Shown here: in pieces, positions 31,037 through 40,484 of the stretch
How the letters are laid out: each line of letters begins with the position of its first letter
How positions within the stretch are numbered: position 1 is the first letter of the stretch
Assembly (NCBI GenBank): GCA_001577215.1
Contig: LSCC01000025.1
Location: forward strand, 1 to 47,948
Direction of reading: 5' to 3'
DNA from: Fidelibacterota bacterium TCS52
GTDB taxonomy: Bacteria > Fidelibacterota > Fidelibacteria > Fidelibacterales > Fidelibacteraceae
Length of the DNA: 47,948 nucleotides
Made by a program: the position numbers and the translations under genes
The notes under the pieces: generated by a model
Databases searched by the model: none
The model's input: the letters and a program-made list of their open reading frames with translations, nothing else
What the model was told of the DNA's origin: nothing

Positions 31037-32347
31037 ATGAAAAAAGTAGAATTATTAATACCGGCAGGCGATTTTGAAAAATTAAAATATGCTTTTGCAT
31101 TTGGTGCAGATGCAGTTTATGCTGGAATTCCGTTGTTTTCTCTCCGAACTCGCGAAATTGGATTTACTTCAGCGAATATTAGTAAAGCAATTGAATATAC
31201 GCACAAATTGGGAAAGAAAATTTATCTTGTTATGAATATTTATGCTCATAATATTAAAGTAAAACCATTTTTAAATGAGCTTGAAAAAATTGTAAAAATG
31301 AAACCCGATGGAATTATCATGGTTGATCCCGGATTAATAAATATTGCTCTGAAAAAATTTCCGAATTTAGTCATTCACTTATCTACGCAGGCGAATACTA
31401 CAAATTGGACTTCAGTTAAATTTTGGCGTGATCTTGGAATTAAAAGAATTATTTTAACAAGAGAATTGAGTTTAAAAGAGATAACAGAAATACACAAACA
31501 GGTTCCGGATATTGAGTTGGAAGCGTTTGTTCATGGATCGATTTGTATTGCATATTCTGGAAGATGTTTAATTTCAAATTATCTGAATCACAGAGATGCA
31601 AATCAGGGGACTTGCACAAATAGTTGCCGATGGGAATATAAGCTTGGATATGATAAAAGTTCGTTATTGAAAGTGGAAAATCAACAGAAACCATATTCAA
31701 TGGAAAATTATATTTCACCTCCGGATGGATTTTATGTAAAAGAACAAAAACGAGTAAATGACAAATTCCCAATTTTAGAAGATGAGTATGGAACTTACCT
31801 AATGAATTCAAAGGATTTATGTAGCATCGAATTAATACCAGATTTGATAAAAGCCGGGGTTATGAGTTTGAAAATAGAAGGAAGAACAAAATCTGTATAT
31901 TATGCAGCAATGGTATCTCGTGCTTACAGAAAAGCAATTGATAATTACTATAACAATAAAAAATTTGATCCGGAAAATTTAAAAGATTTAATGGCATTGA
32001 GTTCGCGAACATATACCACTGGATTTTACACAAGAAATCCAAGGCAATATGGCGAAAATTTTGAAGATGGATATTCTGCAAGTGAAACTCATAAAGTTGT
32101 TGGAATTATTAGAAATTATAATTCAAAAAATGGTCTAGCGGAAGTGGAAATTAAAAATAGAATAAATATTAATGATAAGTTGGAAATAATTACTCCAAAT
32201 AAAAAAGAATTAATTAAAGTTAAAGAGATAGTCAACAAAAAAGATATAAGTGTTAAAGCTGCACACGGCGGTGCCGAAAATGTCTTTATTACTTTAGAAA
32301 ATGATCCGGGTAAATTTGCATTTTTGAGAAGTAAAATTGAAAATTGA
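31037..32347 (+). CDS. U32 family peptidase
   Basis: 'LLIPAGDFEKLKYAFAFGADAVYAG', 'ELEAFVHGSICIAYSGRCLISNYLNHRDANQGTCTNSCRW', 'DLCSIELIPDLIKAGVMSLKIEGRTKS.YYAAMVSRAYRKAID'. Confidence 0.95.
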   Translation: MKKVELLIPAGDFEKLKYAFAFGADAVYAGIPLFSLRTREIGFTSANISKAIEYTHKLGKKIYLVMNIYAHNIKVKPFLNELEKIVKMKPDGIIMVDPGLINIALKKFPNLVIHLSTQANTTNWTSVKFWRDLGIKRIILTRELSLKEITEIHKQVPDIELEAFVHGSICIAYSGRCLISNYLNHRDANQGTCTNSCRWEYKLGYDKSSLLKVENQQKPYSMENYISPPDGFYVKEQKRVNDKFPILEDEYGTYLMNSKDLCSIELIPDLIKAGVMSLKIEGRTKSVYYAAMVSRAYRKAIDNYYNNKKFDPENLKDLMALSSRTYTTGFYTRNPRQYGENFEDGYSASETHKVVGIIRNYNSKNGLAEVEIKNRININDKLEIITPNKKELIKVKEIVNKKDISVKAAHGGAENVFITLENDPGKFAFLRSKIEN

Positions 32348-32553
32348 CCGCAAGGAAGTCAAAGGAAAAATAAAAGAAAGTTATTTCAAACAATAATTAA
32401 TTTTTTGCGTTTTTTCCCTTTGTGGACTTGCCGGGAAATATTTCATGCAAAATCTTAATCCGTAACCAAAATTTGGTAAATAAATTACTAATAATTTAAT
32501 TATTAATTGTTATATTATCTGTAAGCAAAAAGTTTTGAAATATATAGAGGAGA

Positions 32554-33156
32554 ATGCTAAAAAATAAATTAAATAAAAGTTTTTACACTCGTGATGTTAT
32601 TACAGTTGCTCGGGAAGCATTAGGTAAAATTTTTGTTAGAATAGAAAATGGTGAGAAATTATCAGGTAAAATTGTTGAAGTGGAAGCATATCATGGAGAA
32701 ACAGACGAATCAGCTCACAGTTATTTTGGTGTTACAAAACGCAATAAGGTAATGTTTGAAACTGGCGGGTTGTTTTATGTTTATTTTATTTATGGAATTC
32801 ATTATTGTTGTAATATTGTTACCGGAAAACAGGGTGAGGGAGATGCTGTTTTGTTAAGAGGAATAGAACCGCTGTCAGGAATAGAAAAAATGGCATTCAA
32901 TCGTTATAACAAAAGTGATATTTCAGGTATTAAAAGGATAAATTTGTCAAATGGACCCGGCAAAATTTGTCAAGCATTTAAAATAAATAGAGATCAAAAT
33001 GGAATTAATTTAACAGATAATACAATTTATTTATTGGATAATGAAAAAGTAAAAGAAAAAGAAATCGCAAGTAAAAAAAGAATAGGAATAAAAAGATCAA
33101 AAGATCTGCAATGGAGATTTTATATAAAAAATAACCAATATGTATCAAAAAAATAA
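32554..33156 (+). CDS. DNA-3-methyladenine glycosylase (AAG/Mpg family)
   Basis: 'GKIVEVEAYHGETDESAHSYFGVTKRNKVMFETGGLFYVYFIYGIHYCCNIVTG', 'LSNGPGKICQAFKI'; RBS gaggag. Confidence 0.94.
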   Translation: MLKNKLNKSFYTRDVITVAREALGKIFVRIENGEKLSGKIVEVEAYHGETDESAHSYFGVTKRNKVMFETGGLFYVYFIYGIHYCCNIVTGKQGEGDAVLLRGIEPLSGIEKMAFNRYNKSDISGIKRINLSNGPGKICQAFKINRDQNGINLTDNTIYLLDNEKVKEKEIASKKRIGIKRSKDLQWRFYIKNNQYVSKK

Positions 33157-33835
33157 AGGCCAAAATACAAAATTTAAATTAAATCCTGAACTTATTTGGA
33201 GCAAACTTGGAGTATATCAAGAAATTATTTTGTTGGGATTAATTTTAACAATTTATGTTATTAGTGAATTTGTTTATAAAATGAATCCAGTTAAACATCA
33301 TTCAATTTATGAATGGCATAAAAGAGTATTCTCAATTTTTGAATTAAAAGATGCGTTCCCATTTTTAATAAAAGGTGCACTTATTGGAATATTGGTTTCA
33401 TTTATGATTGTAATTTTAGAAATAATAATTTCGAAATTAAAAAAAGAGAATTGGTATTCAAATCTGACACGAAATAATTTTTTATTACCAAAAACAAAAC
33501 ACCAGAGAAAAATGGCAACAGTAATTGTTTTTAGTGGCTCTTTTATCGAAGAAGTAATTTTCAGAGGAATGATTTTTTTTGCAATATTACCAATATGGAA
33601 TTCTTGGATCTGGTCGGCTTTGATCGTATCTTCTATTTTTGCTTTTTTTCATGCTGATGTACAAGGATTTTTATCATCGGTTTGGATTTTTATTATTAGT
33701 GTGATTCTTTCGTTTTTGATCTTTGAATATCAATCAATAGTAATAATTTATTCAACACATTTAACCATAAATTTAATAAGTGTTTTTCTTATGCCACAAT
33801 TAATTGAATATTTTAAAAATATAATGGAGAATTGA
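33140..33835 (+). CDS. CPBP family intramembrane metalloprotease
   Basis: TM helices; 'FIEEVIFRGMIFFAI' and 'ASIFAFFHADVQG-like SSIFAFFHADVQG' motifs; overlaps upstream glycosylase by 17 bp. Confidence 0.82.
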   Translation: MYQKNKGQNTKFKLNPELIWSKLGVYQEIILLGLILTIYVISEFVYKMNPVKHHSIYEWHKRVFSIFELKDAFPFLIKGALIGILVSFMIVILEIIISKLKKENWYSNLTRNNFLLPKTKHQRKMATVIVFSGSFIEEVIFRGMIFFAILPIWNSWIWSALIVSSIFAFFHADVQGFLSSVWIFIISVILSFLIFEYQSIVIIYSTHLTINLISVFLMPQLIEYFKNIMEN

Positions 33836-34692
33836 TCTTAAAATCACTAAAAATAATCATAATTTTGTTATTCATTAATATTGGTTTATGTAGCAATTCT
33901 TTTAAATCAGAACGAAAAACCGATTTTACTACTAGCTTGAATATTGATAAAATTGCAACTCAATACAGATATTATAATAATGATTCACTATTTTTCTCTT
34001 TTGAAGTGGGTGTTTTCCCATTAGAATTTGTATCACCCGGTGTTTATTGGATAAATAAAGATTTATATCATTTAGGTGACCTATATGAATGGAATATTTG
34101 GAGCTTAATTTCTGGTTCAGATGGCAGGCCCTATCAGTTCAAAATATTTCACGGAGTAAATAAAAAATATGGTAAAAATAAAAAAAATATTCGAGGAAAT
34201 TTTATTTCTTATTCTGCTCACAGCAGATTTGATGAAAAAATATATACATTGCCATCATATCAAATTGGCTACGAAAATAAATATGTACAATCTTATTCCA
34301 AAATAAGTCAAGTTATTAGTAAAATTCAGCTATCTTTTTTGTTATTTGGTAGAGATTTTGATGAGCAAGTGATAAGAGCACAGTATTTGAAAAAAGGAAT
34401 GATACCTGATTTTCTTCCATTTGTGGATATGGATAAATTGGTGTGGAATACAAGAATTCATTGGAGTATTACTACCCGTTTTGACAGAGATGTCAAATTA
34501 TATGTTGAGAGACCTTTTTTCATTAATCTTGGTAAATATTATTTATATTTTACTTTCGGAGTTGGAGCAAAAATTTACACACCATATACAATATATAAAG
34601 ATAATACTTTTCAAGTAGAATCGTCGGATATGAAAATAGTCCCTGTGATCAATGCGGATATTTATTTTCCTTATGATCAATTATTTTTTTAA
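33832..34692 (+). CDS. Hypothetical secreted/outer-membrane protein
   Basis: TTG start overlapping preceding stop (TTGA); signal peptide; alternating aromatic strands; C-terminal '...YDQLFF'. Confidence 0.6.
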   Translation: MILKSLKIIIILLFINIGLCSNSFKSERKTDFTTSLNIDKIATQYRYYNNDSLFFSFEVGVFPLEFVSPGVYWINKDLYHLGDLYEWNIWSLISGSDGRPYQFKIFHGVNKKYGKNKKNIRGNFISYSAHSRFDEKIYTLPSYQIGYENKYVQSYSKISQVISKIQLSFLLFGRDFDEQVIRAQYLKKGMIPDFLPFVDMDKLVWNTRIHWSITTRFDRDVKLYVERPFFINLGKYYLYFTFGVGAKIYTPYTIYKDNTFQVESSDMKIVPVINADIYFPYDQLFF

Positions 34693-34758
34693 TAAAGATT
34701 GTTTTTTTTATTGTTATGAATATGTTAAATTATTCGAGTGTGAATTTAGAGGACAAAA

Positions 34759-34905
34759 ATGAAAATTAAAATATTAATAGAATTATTTCACTATTCAAAT
34801 AAACATAAAAAATTTATTTTTGCACCATTGATCTTACTGACAATTTTCTTAATTTGGTTGATTTTAAACAAAGGAAATTGTATTATTTTACCATTCATCT
34901 TTTAA
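34759..34905 (+). CDS. DUF5989-like 48-aa membrane miniprotein (not in supplied ORF track)
   Basis: ATG after 'gagg'; translation MKIKILIELFHYSNKHKKFIFAPLILLTIFLIWLILNKGNCIILPFIF matches the remembered DUF5989 layout (helix-lysines-P-TM-xPFIF); immediately upstream of an SGNH gene. Confidence 0.65.
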   Translation: MKIKILIELFHYSNKHKKFIFAPLILLTIFLIWLILNKGNCIILPFIF

Positions 34906-34916
34906 TATAAATATAA

Positions 34917-36347
34917 ATGAGAATGAATAAAAAATATCCACATTTAAAGAACAGTATATTTGATTTTGTCTTGATAGCATTTTCGATACTAATTCTATTT
35001 TTTATAGAGTATTTTTTACAATTAGTTGGATTTGGAGAATCTTACCCACTTACTATGACTGTTGAAAAAAATAATGTAAAATATTATATGGTCAATGAAA
35101 ATTTTCCTAAGAAGTATTTTTCAAATAATATTCAAAATTATCCCAAATTTAGAAAAAGCTTTTTCAAAGTAAAAAAGGATAGTAATGATTTTCGTGTATT
35201 TGTTGTTGGCGGTAATATTGCTAACGGTGTTCCTTATGATGAAAGTATTAATCTTTCAAGTATGTTACAATACTCATTAGAGCATTCAAGTCAAAATAAA
35301 AATATAGAAGTAATAGACCTTACAATAAATTCGTTGAATAGTTTCGCTGTTAATGATATAATTAAAAAGATACCAAAATACAAACCGGATTTGTTGATAA
35401 TAAGTACTGGTTATAATGAATTTTTGGGGATACCAAGTTCACATAAAATAAATAAAATTGGATTAAAATATTTTTATACGAAATCATTTATATTTTTTAG
35501 AAAATTTCGAATTTATCAACTGGCTGAAAAAATTGGCAATTTTTTTCTTGAAGAAAATATAGATGAAATCGATTATTTACAAGCTGATTATTATAATAAT
35601 AAAATTGATTATAAATCTGGTAAATATAATAATATAAGAAAATTTTTTTTACGAAATTTATATAGTATGGAAAATATTACAGATAGATACAACATTCCTG
35701 TTATCATCTCAAATTTAAGTGCAAATATTTCAAGTTTTCCACCTTTTCACTCTGAATTTAATGATGAAGAATTAAATGATATTGAATTGTATAGAAAATT
35801 TTCAAATTATTTAATTCAAGATGATAAAGCCCAAGTAAAAGATTGGTTGCAAGATTTAAAATCATGGGAACCACAAGCGGCAATTTATTATTATTGCAAG
35901 GCAATTTTAGATAAAAAAAATAATCAAATAGAATCAAGTTTAAGAAATTATACAATAGCAATTCAGATGGATAAATTTCATTTTAGACCATTACAAGATT
36001 GGAATTTTGCAATTAAGAATTTTGCCAATGAGAAAGATTGGGCTTTTGTTGATATTGATGCTGTATATGACAAATATACAGAAAATAAAATTAATTGTAA
36101 TAAAATTTTTGTTGATCATATTCATCCAAACATTTTTGGCTATTGGTTGTTTTCGAATGAATTTTTTAAAAAAATTCAGCAAGGTAAGCTATTAAAATAT
36201 AGTGATAACACAGAACAAACATTTCATCAATTTGAAATAAATTATCCAATAACGGATTTCACAAAATCGAATCAATTATTGTATGTAAATAAAATAAAAA
36301 ATTATATATCTAATAAAAAAATTCAGTTAAAATATGGAAGCGATTAA
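34917..36347 (+). CDS. SGNH/GDSL-hydrolase-like membrane-anchored protein, probable nucleophile loss
   Basis: N-terminal TM; 'RVFVVGGNIANGVPYDESINLSSML', 'VIDLTINSLNSFAVNDIIKK', 'DLLIISTGYNEFLG', 'FVDHIHPNIFGYWLFSNEF'. Confidence 0.72.
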   Translation: MRMNKKYPHLKNSIFDFVLIAFSILILFFIEYFLQLVGFGESYPLTMTVEKNNVKYYMVNENFPKKYFSNNIQNYPKFRKSFFKVKKDSNDFRVFVVGGNIANGVPYDESINLSSMLQYSLEHSSQNKNIEVIDLTINSLNSFAVNDIIKKIPKYKPDLLIISTGYNEFLGIPSSHKINKIGLKYFYTKSFIFFRKFRIYQLAEKIGNFFLEENIDEIDYLQADYYNNKIDYKSGKYNNIRKFFLRNLYSMENITDRYNIPVIISNLSANISSFPPFHSEFNDEELNDIELYRKFSNYLIQDDKAQVKDWLQDLKSWEPQAAIYYYCKAILDKKNNQIESSLRNYTIAIQMDKFHFRPLQDWNFAIKNFANEKDWAFVDIDAVYDKYTENKINCNKIFVDHIHPNIFGYWLFSNEFFKKIQQGKLLKYSDNTEQTFHQFEINYPITDFTKSNQLLYVNKIKNYISNKKIQLKYGSD

Positions 36348-36417
36348 TTTGTAGATATAGTTAATTTCTTTAAAAATATTTTGATTTTTAAAGAAAAATT
36401 AATAACTTTAAATATAA

Positions 36418-38052
36418 ATGGAAAAATTAAATATAACAAATAAAATAGGAAAATTCATGAAAAGAAATAAAATATTACTAATTGTTCTGTCTCTTGTAAT
36501 AATTGTTAGCATTTCACTAATTCAGTTAAGTAAAGTGTCTGGGAAAACTGATGATCTTTATCTGAAAATGAAAGTTTTTAGTGATATAATGGCGATTATA
36601 AACGAAAATTATGTTGAAAATGTTGAATGGGAAGACACAATGGAAGGAGCCTATAGAGGTCTTTTGGAGGAGTTGGATCCCCATTCTGTTTATATAGAGA
36701 AAAAAGACAGAGAAAAAATAGAGGAAGATTTTAAGGGTGAATTCCAAGGAATAGGAATCGAATTTGATATTATTGACGGATATATTACTGTAATTTCTCC
36801 CATAGTAGGAACTCCATCTGAAAAAGTAGGTTTGCAATCTGGTGATAAATTTATAGAAATAAATGGAGAATCAGCTTATAAAATTACAAAAAAAGAAACA
36901 TTTAATAAGTTACGTGGAAAAAAGGGAACTAAAGTAGAATTGAAAGTTAAGCGACCCAATGTAAAAGAGCCATTTGATGTTGAAATTATCAGAGATGATA
37001 TTCCAATTTATTCCGTAATAGCAAAATTTATTTATGAAAAAGATGTAGGTTATATTAAAGTAAACAGGTTTGCAGCAGAAACAAGTGATGAATTTCGTCA
37101 AGCATTAAAAGAATTAAAAGAAAAGGGAATGAAATCTTTGGTTTTGGATTTGCGTAACAATGGTGGTGGATATTTACATCAAGCTGTTGAAATGCTGGAT
37201 AATTTTTTCAATAAAGGAGTGAAGCTTGTTTATACAAAAGGAAGAATAAGTAATTCCAATGAAGAGTATTTTTCTAAAACCACAGGAAAATATACAGATA
37301 TTCCTTTAATTATATTAATAAATCGTGCATCTGCAAGTGCATCTGAAGTTGTATCTGGTGCAATTCAGGATTTGGATAGAGGTCTTGTAATTGGTAAAAC
37401 ATCTTTTGGTAAAGGATTAGTACAGCGACAATGGAAATTACGAGATGGCTCTGCATTGAGAATAACAATTGCAAAATATTATACTCCATCAGGGCGATTA
37501 ATACAACGTCCTTATGAAGAAGGTACATATAAATATTATGAAACAATCTATACTTCTCCAGATAGTGTATTTAGTGATTCGTTGGATAGTGAAGAACATG
37601 TGCGACCAAAATTTACAACAAAATCTGGCAGGGAAGTGTATGGCGGTGGAGGTATTACTCCCGATATTAAAGTAAAAAGTGATTATGATCCCAAGAAAAG
37701 TACAGCAAAAATAATCAGAAAATCATATAGAAGTTTTTTCAAATTTGCTCAAAAATATTTAGAAAAGAATCCAAAATATAATGAAATAAAAGTAGATGAT
37801 TATATATTTAATGTAGAATTTTCTGAAACATTTATTAGTGATTTTTATGAATATATTGATCAATCGGTTGAAGGAATAAATATAGATGATTTAAAAAAGG
37901 ACAGATCTTTGATTGAAATGCAAGTCAAATCTGAAATGGCAAAGATTATTTGGGGTAACAATGCTTTTTGGAAAACAAGATTAACTTATGATAAACAATT
38001 TGAAAAAGCGTTCATTTCAATAGAAAATGCAAAAAAAATAACAGAATTATAA
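36418..38052 (+). CDS. S41 family carboxy-terminal processing peptidase
   Basis: 'GLLEELDPHSVYIEKKD', PDZ 'GIGIEFDIIDGYITVISPIVGTPSEKVGLQSGDKFIEING', 'LVLDLRNNGGG', 'NRASASASEVVSGAIQDLDRGLVIGKTSFGKGLVQ'. Confidence 0.95.
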   Translation: MEKLNITNKIGKFMKRNKILLIVLSLVIIVSISLIQLSKVSGKTDDLYLKMKVFSDIMAIINENYVENVEWEDTMEGAYRGLLEELDPHSVYIEKKDREKIEEDFKGEFQGIGIEFDIIDGYITVISPIVGTPSEKVGLQSGDKFIEINGESAYKITKKETFNKLRGKKGTKVELKVKRPNVKEPFDVEIIRDDIPIYSVIAKFIYEKDVGYIKVNRFAAETSDEFRQALKELKEKGMKSLVLDLRNNGGGYLHQAVEMLDNFFNKGVKLVYTKGRISNSNEEYFSKTTGKYTDIPLIILINRASASASEVVSGAIQDLDRGLVIGKTSFGKGLVQRQWKLRDGSALRITIAKYYTPSGRLIQRPYEEGTYKYYETIYTSPDSVFSDSLDSEEHVRPKFTTKSGREVYGGGGITPDIKVKSDYDPKKSTAKIIRKSYRSFFKFAQKYLEKNPKYNEIKVDDYIFNVEFSETFISDFYEYIDQSVEGINIDDLKKDRSLIEMQVKSEMAKIIWGNNAFWKTRLTYDKQFEKAFISIENAKKITEL

Positions 38053-38111
38053 CGTAATTATAATTTTATTTTGAAATTTTACAATATTTGTGAATAAATA
38101 TGTAATAATTG

Positions 38112-38140
38112 TTGACATTAATAAAATTATTAGTTAAAAT
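38112..38140 (+). promoter_or_regulatory. Sigma-70-like promoter upstream of the TolQ/ExbB-ExbD-TonB operon
   Basis: TTGACA - 17 nt - TAAAAT (38112-38117 and 38135-38140), about 40 nt upstream of the start codon. Confidence 0.6.
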
Positions 38141-38182
38141 ATAGGTTGAAAAGAGAAAGATAATATAAAATTGGAGGAAAAT

Positions 38183-38797
38183 ATGTTAGTTGATTATTTT
38201 GTACAAGGTGGCCCGTTTATGTGGCCTATTCTAGGAGTATTTGCTCTTGGGTTAATTATTAGTTTTGAAAGATTATATTCTTTAACGGTAGCCGGAGTGC
38301 AAACAAAGACTTTTTTAAAGGATGTAGAAAATACTTTAAAAGATGATGGCGTAGAAGCAGCAAAAGAATATTGTGCTAAATCAAGTAGTCCTGTCGCATC
38401 AATGTATCATGAAGCGTTAAGTAGAGTAGATCAAGGAATAGAAAAGGTAGAGAAAACAATTGCATCTGCTGGATCTTTGGAAATGGCATTTTTGGAGAAA
38501 AATCAAGTTTGGTTGTCAACTGTAATTACTATTGCACCTATGTTAGGATTTACAGGAACAGTTGCCGGAATGGTTAAAGCATTTCAGGATATTTCAAAAG
38601 CAAATGATATTTCACCTACTATTGTTGCTTCAGGTATTTCTCAGGCTTTGTTGACTACATTATTCGGATTGATAGTAGCTATGATTATACAAGTTTTTCA
38701 GAATTGGTTTTTAACAAGAATTGACAAATTGATAATTGATATGGAGAGCAGTTCTGTGACCTTATTGGATGCTCTGGTTGAAAAAAAGATTAAATAA
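38183..38797 (+). CDS. MotA/TolQ/ExbB proton channel family protein
   Basis: 'GGPFMWPILGVFALGLIISFERLYSL', 'TVITIAPMLGFTGTVAGMVKAFQDISKANDISPTIVASGISQALLTTLFGLIVAMI'; ATG 38183 after GGAGG (ORF track uses TTG 38171). Confidence 0.95.
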   Translation: MLVDYFVQGGPFMWPILGVFALGLIISFERLYSLTVAGVQTKTFLKDVENTLKDDGVEAAKEYCAKSSSPVASMYHEALSRVDQGIEKVEKTIASAGSLEMAFLEKNQVWLSTVITIAPMLGFTGTVAGMVKAFQDISKANDISPTIVASGISQALLTTLFGLIVAMIIQVFQNWFLTRIDKLIIDMESSSVTLLDALVEKKIK

Positions 38798-38820
38798 TAT
38801 TAATAACAAAAGAGCAAATT

Positions 38821-39213
38821 ATGTTTACAGAAAAAAAGAAAAAACGAGATACGGAAATTCCTTCTTCTTCAATGTCTGATATTGCTTTTTTATTGTTGGT
38901 TTTTTTCCTTGTAGTTTCAACAATTGATCAAGATAAAGGAGTTCAAATGGTATTGCCTCCAACTGGGGGTGATTTGGAAATTAATAAGAAAAATATTACA
39001 ATTGTTCAAATCAACTCTGAGGGAAAAGTATTATTTGATGATGAGATTGTACCTTTAGAGCAAATTAATGTTCGTACAAAAAATATGATAACAAAGAATC
39101 CCAAGATGATATTTTCGGTACAAACAGATACAAAAACAAAATATCAAGATTATTTAAGTGTTATTGATCAATTAAAAATTGCAGATGCTAAGAAAATATC
39201 TATAGCAGGATAA
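38821..39213 (+). CDS. Biopolymer transporter ExbD/TolR, paralog 1
   Basis: 'IPSSSMSDIAFLLLVFFLVVSTID', 'VQTDTKTKYQDYLSVIDQLKIADAKKISIA'. Confidence 0.93.
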   Translation: MFTEKKKKRDTEIPSSSMSDIAFLLLVFFLVVSTIDQDKGVQMVLPPTGGDLEINKKNITIVQINSEGKVLFDDEIVPLEQINVRTKNMITKNPKMIFSVQTDTKTKYQDYLSVIDQLKIADAKKISIAG

Positions 39214-39235
39214 ATAAATCAAAGGGTAATTAAAG

Positions 39236-39655
39236 ATGAAATTAAAACGAAAAAACGATTCAAAAGCGGAAATTCCCACTTCTTCAATGCCGGATATTAT
39301 TTTTATGTTGCTAATATTTTTTATGATGTCAACGGTATTAAGAACATTTGAAGGATTGGATGTAATTCTTCCAAAAGCTAAAAAAATTGCGACATTAGAA
39401 GGAAGTAAAAGGCATGTAGCTTATGTCTTTGTTGGTCGTGATGGAGTTATTTCTATTGATGACAAAATGGTTAAGTCAAGCGATGTTAGTAAGGCAATTT
39501 ATCAGAAAAGGAAAGACGATAATCAGTTGACAGTTTCACTTAGGGCAGATCGGGAAGTGGTAATGAAAGCAATATCCAATATTCATTCTGAATTAAGAAA
39601 AGCCAATGCATTGAAACTAAATTATTCTGCTAAAACAAAAGCAGTACCTTATTAG
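39236..39655 (+). CDS. Biopolymer transporter ExbD/TolR, paralog 2
   Basis: 'AEIPTSSMPDIIFMLLIFFMMSTVLRTFEGLDVILPKA', 'SLRADREVVMKAISNIHSELRKANALKLNYS'. Confidence 0.93.
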   Translation: MKLKRKNDSKAEIPTSSMPDIIFMLLIFFMMSTVLRTFEGLDVILPKAKKIATLEGSKRHVAYVFVGRDGVISIDDKMVKSSDVSKAIYQKRKDDNQLTVSLRADREVVMKAISNIHSELRKANALKLNYSAKTKAVPY

Positions 39656-39664
39656 GAGGTAATA

Positions 39665-40324
39665 ATGTCAATAGAAAAATTTAAAGAATTTAAAAAAAGA
39701 TCATCATTTCATTCGGAAGTGTCGGCGGTGTTTGTAATGTTCTTATTTTTACTTGGGTTTTATTTTGTTCCTAAAATTGAATATAAACCTAAAAAAATTA
39801 AAAAACATATTCAAATAATGGATGCGGTTGAGATACCTGAAACTGAGAAACTAGAGCAAGCAGCACCACCTGAAAAACCTACCGTTCCAGTGTTAAGTGA
39901 AGATGTTGATGTTTCTGAAGATGTAACGATAGAAGATTTTACTTTTGATGATTATGAGGCTATGGATGCTCCACCACCACCTCCAGAAGAAAATACAGAC
40001 GATGGTGGATCTAGAGTAAAATTTATTCCTTATGATGAAGCACCTATTCCTATAGGTGGGCAGGCAGCAATTCTAAACAATGTTATTTATCCAGAAATAG
40101 CTCGTGAAGCACAAATAGAAGGTAAGGTAGTAATTCAAGCATATATCAATGAACAAGGTGTTGTAACTGATTGTGTTGTATTTGATGGAATTCCCAATAC
40201 AGGTCTAAATGAAGCAGCAATTGACGCAATTAAAAAGACAAGATTTAAACCGGCAAAACAGAGAGATAGAAATGTTGGGGTTTGGATTGCAATTCCTATT
40301 AATTTTAAATTAAAAAATAATTGA
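39665..40324 (+). CDS. TonB-family energy transducer
   Basis: Single N-terminal TM, Pro-rich acidic linker, C-terminal 'YPEIAREAQIEGKVVIQAYINEQGVVTDCVVFDGIPNTGLNEAAIDAIKKTRFKPAKQRDRNVGVWIAIPINFKL'. Confidence 0.93.
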   Translation: MSIEKFKEFKKRSSFHSEVSAVFVMFLFLLGFYFVPKIEYKPKKIKKHIQIMDAVEIPETEKLEQAAPPEKPTVPVLSEDVDVSEDVTIEDFTFDDYEAMDAPPPPPEENTDDGGSRVKFIPYDEAPIPIGGQAAILNNVIYPEIAREAQIEGKVVIQAYINEQGVVTDCVVFDGIPNTGLNEAAIDAIKKTRFKPAKQRDRNVGVWIAIPINFKLKNN

Positions 40325-40357
40325 TAATAAATTAAAAGTAATTTTGAAAATAAAACA

Positions 40358-40391
40358 TAAAACAGTAGGGAAACCACCTACTGTTTTTTTT
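40358..40391 (+). terminator. Rho-independent terminator after the TonB operon (possibly bidirectional)
   Basis: AAACAGTAGG - ggaaacca-type loop - CCTACTGTTT followed by T tract, between convergent genes. Confidence 0.85.
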
Positions 40392-40484
40392 ATTAATATT
40401 GTTTATATTGAATTTATGAAATTAAATATAAATTATTAGATAAAAACAAATATTAAAATAATAAAAATAATTATACTCAATTTA

